Of a DNA stretch of 5,944 nt, positions 4,440-5,944 are shown in pieces. Every line of letters begins with the position of its first letter. The stretch's first letter is position 1. The stretch comes from Lachnospiraceae bacterium. Lineage in GTDB: Bacteria > Bacillota > Clostridia > Lachnospirales > Lachnospiraceae. A program made the position numbers and the translations under genes. The stretch lies in contig JAFTXF010000119.1 in the NCBI GenBank assembly GCA_017461685.1, forward strand, positions 1 to 5,944. The letters are read 5' to 3'. Below the pieces are notes generated by a model. That model made no database searches. It had not been told where the DNA came from and saw only the letters and a list, made by a program, of their open reading frames with translations.

Positions 4440-5944
4440 TTATTTAGGTAACTTAAAGGAGCTCTTCAGGGAGACAATTCGGTTAAATACCAGCTTGTCC
4501 TCTGTAGTGTCCTTGTAATCTACACAGAAAAAGCCCTGACGTACAAACTGGAAGCGGTCAAATGCCTTGGCATCCTTCACAGAAGGCTCAATATAACACT
4601 TTCTCACCTCTAAGGAATCCGGATTTAAATTCAGGCTACCATCTTCATTGTAAACGCCCTTCTCCTCATCTACGAGATTTTCAAACAAACGAACCTCTGC
4701 CTCTACTGCCTCATGTGCAGGTACCCAATGGATGGTGCCCTTCACCTTACGGCCGTCCGGACTGTTGCCACCCTTGGATGCAGGGTCATAGGTGCAGTGA
4801 ACTTCCATAATCTCGCCATTCTCATCCTTTACACAGCCGGTGCAGGTCACAAAATAAGCGTTCATTAAGCGAACTTCATTGCCCGGGAACAGACGGAAGT
4901 ACTTCTTTGGCGGTTCCTCCATAAAGTCCTCACGGTCAATATACAATTCTCTGCCAAATGGAACCTGGCGGGAGCCAAGTGCTTCATTCTCCAGATTATT
5001 CGGAGCCTCCAGCATCTCCGTCTGACCTAACGGATAATTATCAATTACCAGCTTCACAGGGTCTAAAACTGCCATAACACGTGGTGCCTTTAACTTTAAA
5101 TCTTCACGGATACAGTACTCAAGTGCAGCATAGTCCGCAATAGAATTGGCCTTGCTGACACCACAAAGCTCTACAAACATCTTGATAGATTCCGGTGTAA
5201 AGCCACGTCTTCTAAGAGCAGCAATAGAAACCAGTCTAGGGTCATCCCAGCCATCTACAATGCCGTCTTCTACTAACTTCTTGATATAGCGCTTTCCGGT
5301 AATCACATTCTTCAGGTAAAGCTTGGCAAACTCAATCTGACGAGGCGGATGTGGGTACTCTAATTCGCGTACTACCCAGTCATACAACGGTCTGTGGTCC
5401 TCAAACTCCAGGGTACAAATAGAATGCGTAATGCCCTCAATAGCGTCCTCAATCGGATGTGCAAAATCATACATCGGATAGATGCACCATTTGTCCCCTG
5501 TATTGTGATGATGCATATGTGCCACACGGTAAATAACCGGGTCACGCATATTCATATTCGGAGAGGCCATATCAATGCGGGCACGCAGTACCTTTGCACC
5601 ATCCTCCACTTCGCCATTTCTCATAGCTTCAAACAAAGCCAGATTCTCCTCTACACTGCGGGATGCATACGGATCCTCCTTCCCCGGCTCGGTAAGGGTA
5701 CCTCTGTACGTACGGATTTCCTCTGCAGTTAAATCAGACACATATGCCTTGCCCTTTTTAATCAGCTTCACAGCGCCTTCATACATCTCCTCAAAATAGT
5801 CAGATGCAAAGAACAGTCTATCCTCCCAGTCAGCGCCCAGCCATTCAATATCAGCCTTAATAGACTCAACGAACTCAATCTTCTCCTTGGTCGGATTGGT
5901 ATCATCAAAACGCATGTTGAACTTGCCGCCGTACTTCTGTGCCA
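4440..5944 (-). CDS. Glutaminyl-tRNA synthetase, N terminus beyond the window
   Basis: This class I synthetase charges tRNA-Gln with glutamine using ATP in the cytoplasm. About 500 C-terminal residues are visible. The frame stays open to the last base, with AQKYGGKFN preceding MRFDDTNPTKE, so the Met at 5915 is internal and the start and HIGH motif lie off the edge. Family landmarks in order are FDDTNPTKE, YRGTLTEPGKEDPY, RSVEENLALFE, RARIDMASPN, MRDPVIYR, CIYPMYDFAHPIEDAIEGIT, LEFEDHRPLYDW, GWDDPRLVSIAALRRRG, CIREDL and DPVKLVI. The two beta-barrel anticodon-binding domains follow (SRQVPFGRELYIDREDF, DGRKVKGTIHWV). These barrels and their match to E. coli GlnRS separate it from bacterial GluRS. 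The KMSKS-type loop reads VITGKR (5306-5289) where E. coli has VMSKR. The C terminus, FKLPK, is complete. Confidence 0.96.
   Translation of the reverse strand, partial: AQKYGGKFNMRFDDTNPTKEKIEFVESIKADIEWLGADWEDRLFFASDYFEEMYEGAVKLIKKGKAYVSDLTAEEIRTYRGTLTEPGKEDPYASRSVEENLALFEAMRNGEVEDGAKVLRARIDMASPNMNMRDPVIYRVAHMHHHNTGDKWCIYPMYDFAHPIEDAIEGITHSICTLEFEDHRPLYDWVVRELEYPHPPRQIEFAKLYLKNVITGKRYIKKLVEDGIVDGWDDPRLVSIAALRRRGFTPESIKMFVELCGVSKANSIADYAALEYCIREDLKLKAPRVMAVLDPVKLVIDNYPLGQTEMLEAPNNLENEALGSRQVPFGRELYIDREDFMEEPPKKYFRLFPGNEVRLMNAYFVTCTGCVKDENGEIMEVHCTYDPASKGGNSPDGRKVKGTIHWVPAHEAVEAEVRLFENLVDEEKGVYNEDGSLNLNPDSLEVRKCYIEPSVKDAKAFDRFQFVRQGFFCVDYKDTTEDKLVFNRIVSLKSSFKLPK

Overview
The window looks like chromosomal DNA of a gut-type Clostridia bacterium, probably Lachnospiraceae. 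This rests on moderate GC with AT-rich gaps, purine-rich Shine-Dalgarno sites, a DUF6062-type protein, an Rpn-like protein of a type I associate with this family, and a glutaminyl-tRNA synthetase of the kind some Clostridia carry. This is recognition from memory, not a database search.

Layout. Bases 1-411 hold no convincing gene. They contain a nested hairpin (30-87) that looks like a dispersed intergenic element, a 14-bp palindrome, a cluster of short direct repeats, and a good sigma-A promoter (325-353). That promoter drives an Rpn/PD-(D/E)XK nuclease-like gene (412-1386), whose 3' end carries seven 21-bp tandem repeats encoding LAEKDSA heptads. Just before the repeats is an in-frame ATG at 1135 with its own strong Shine-Dalgarno, which could yield an 83-residue C-terminal product. 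A 13-bp hairpin separates this gene from a DUF6062 gene (1476-2234) with two CxxC/CxxH cysteine-histidine modules. Next is a small membrane-anchored protein with an 11-residue LEA/YtxH-like repeat helix (2381-2854). A bidirectional terminator (2893-2932) follows.

On the minus strand are a MocR/GabR-type regulator (2940-4328) and, upstream of it, the partial gene for glutaminyl-tRNA synthetase (4440 to the window edge). The glnS reading frame stays open to the last base, so the Met at 5915 is internal and the true start lies outside.

How they fit together. glnS and the MocR gene are core-type metabolism and regulation. The three plus-strand genes are an accessory or poorly characterised group. 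The spacing and hairpin suggest that the Rpn-like and DUF6062 genes are at least partly linked in transcription, while the LEA-like gene probably has its own promoter. The most interesting signal is the possible gene-within-a-gene in the Rpn-like locus. It resembles the intragenic antitoxin arrangement described for E. coli Rpn proteins, but the C-terminal domain here is a tandem-repeat helix.
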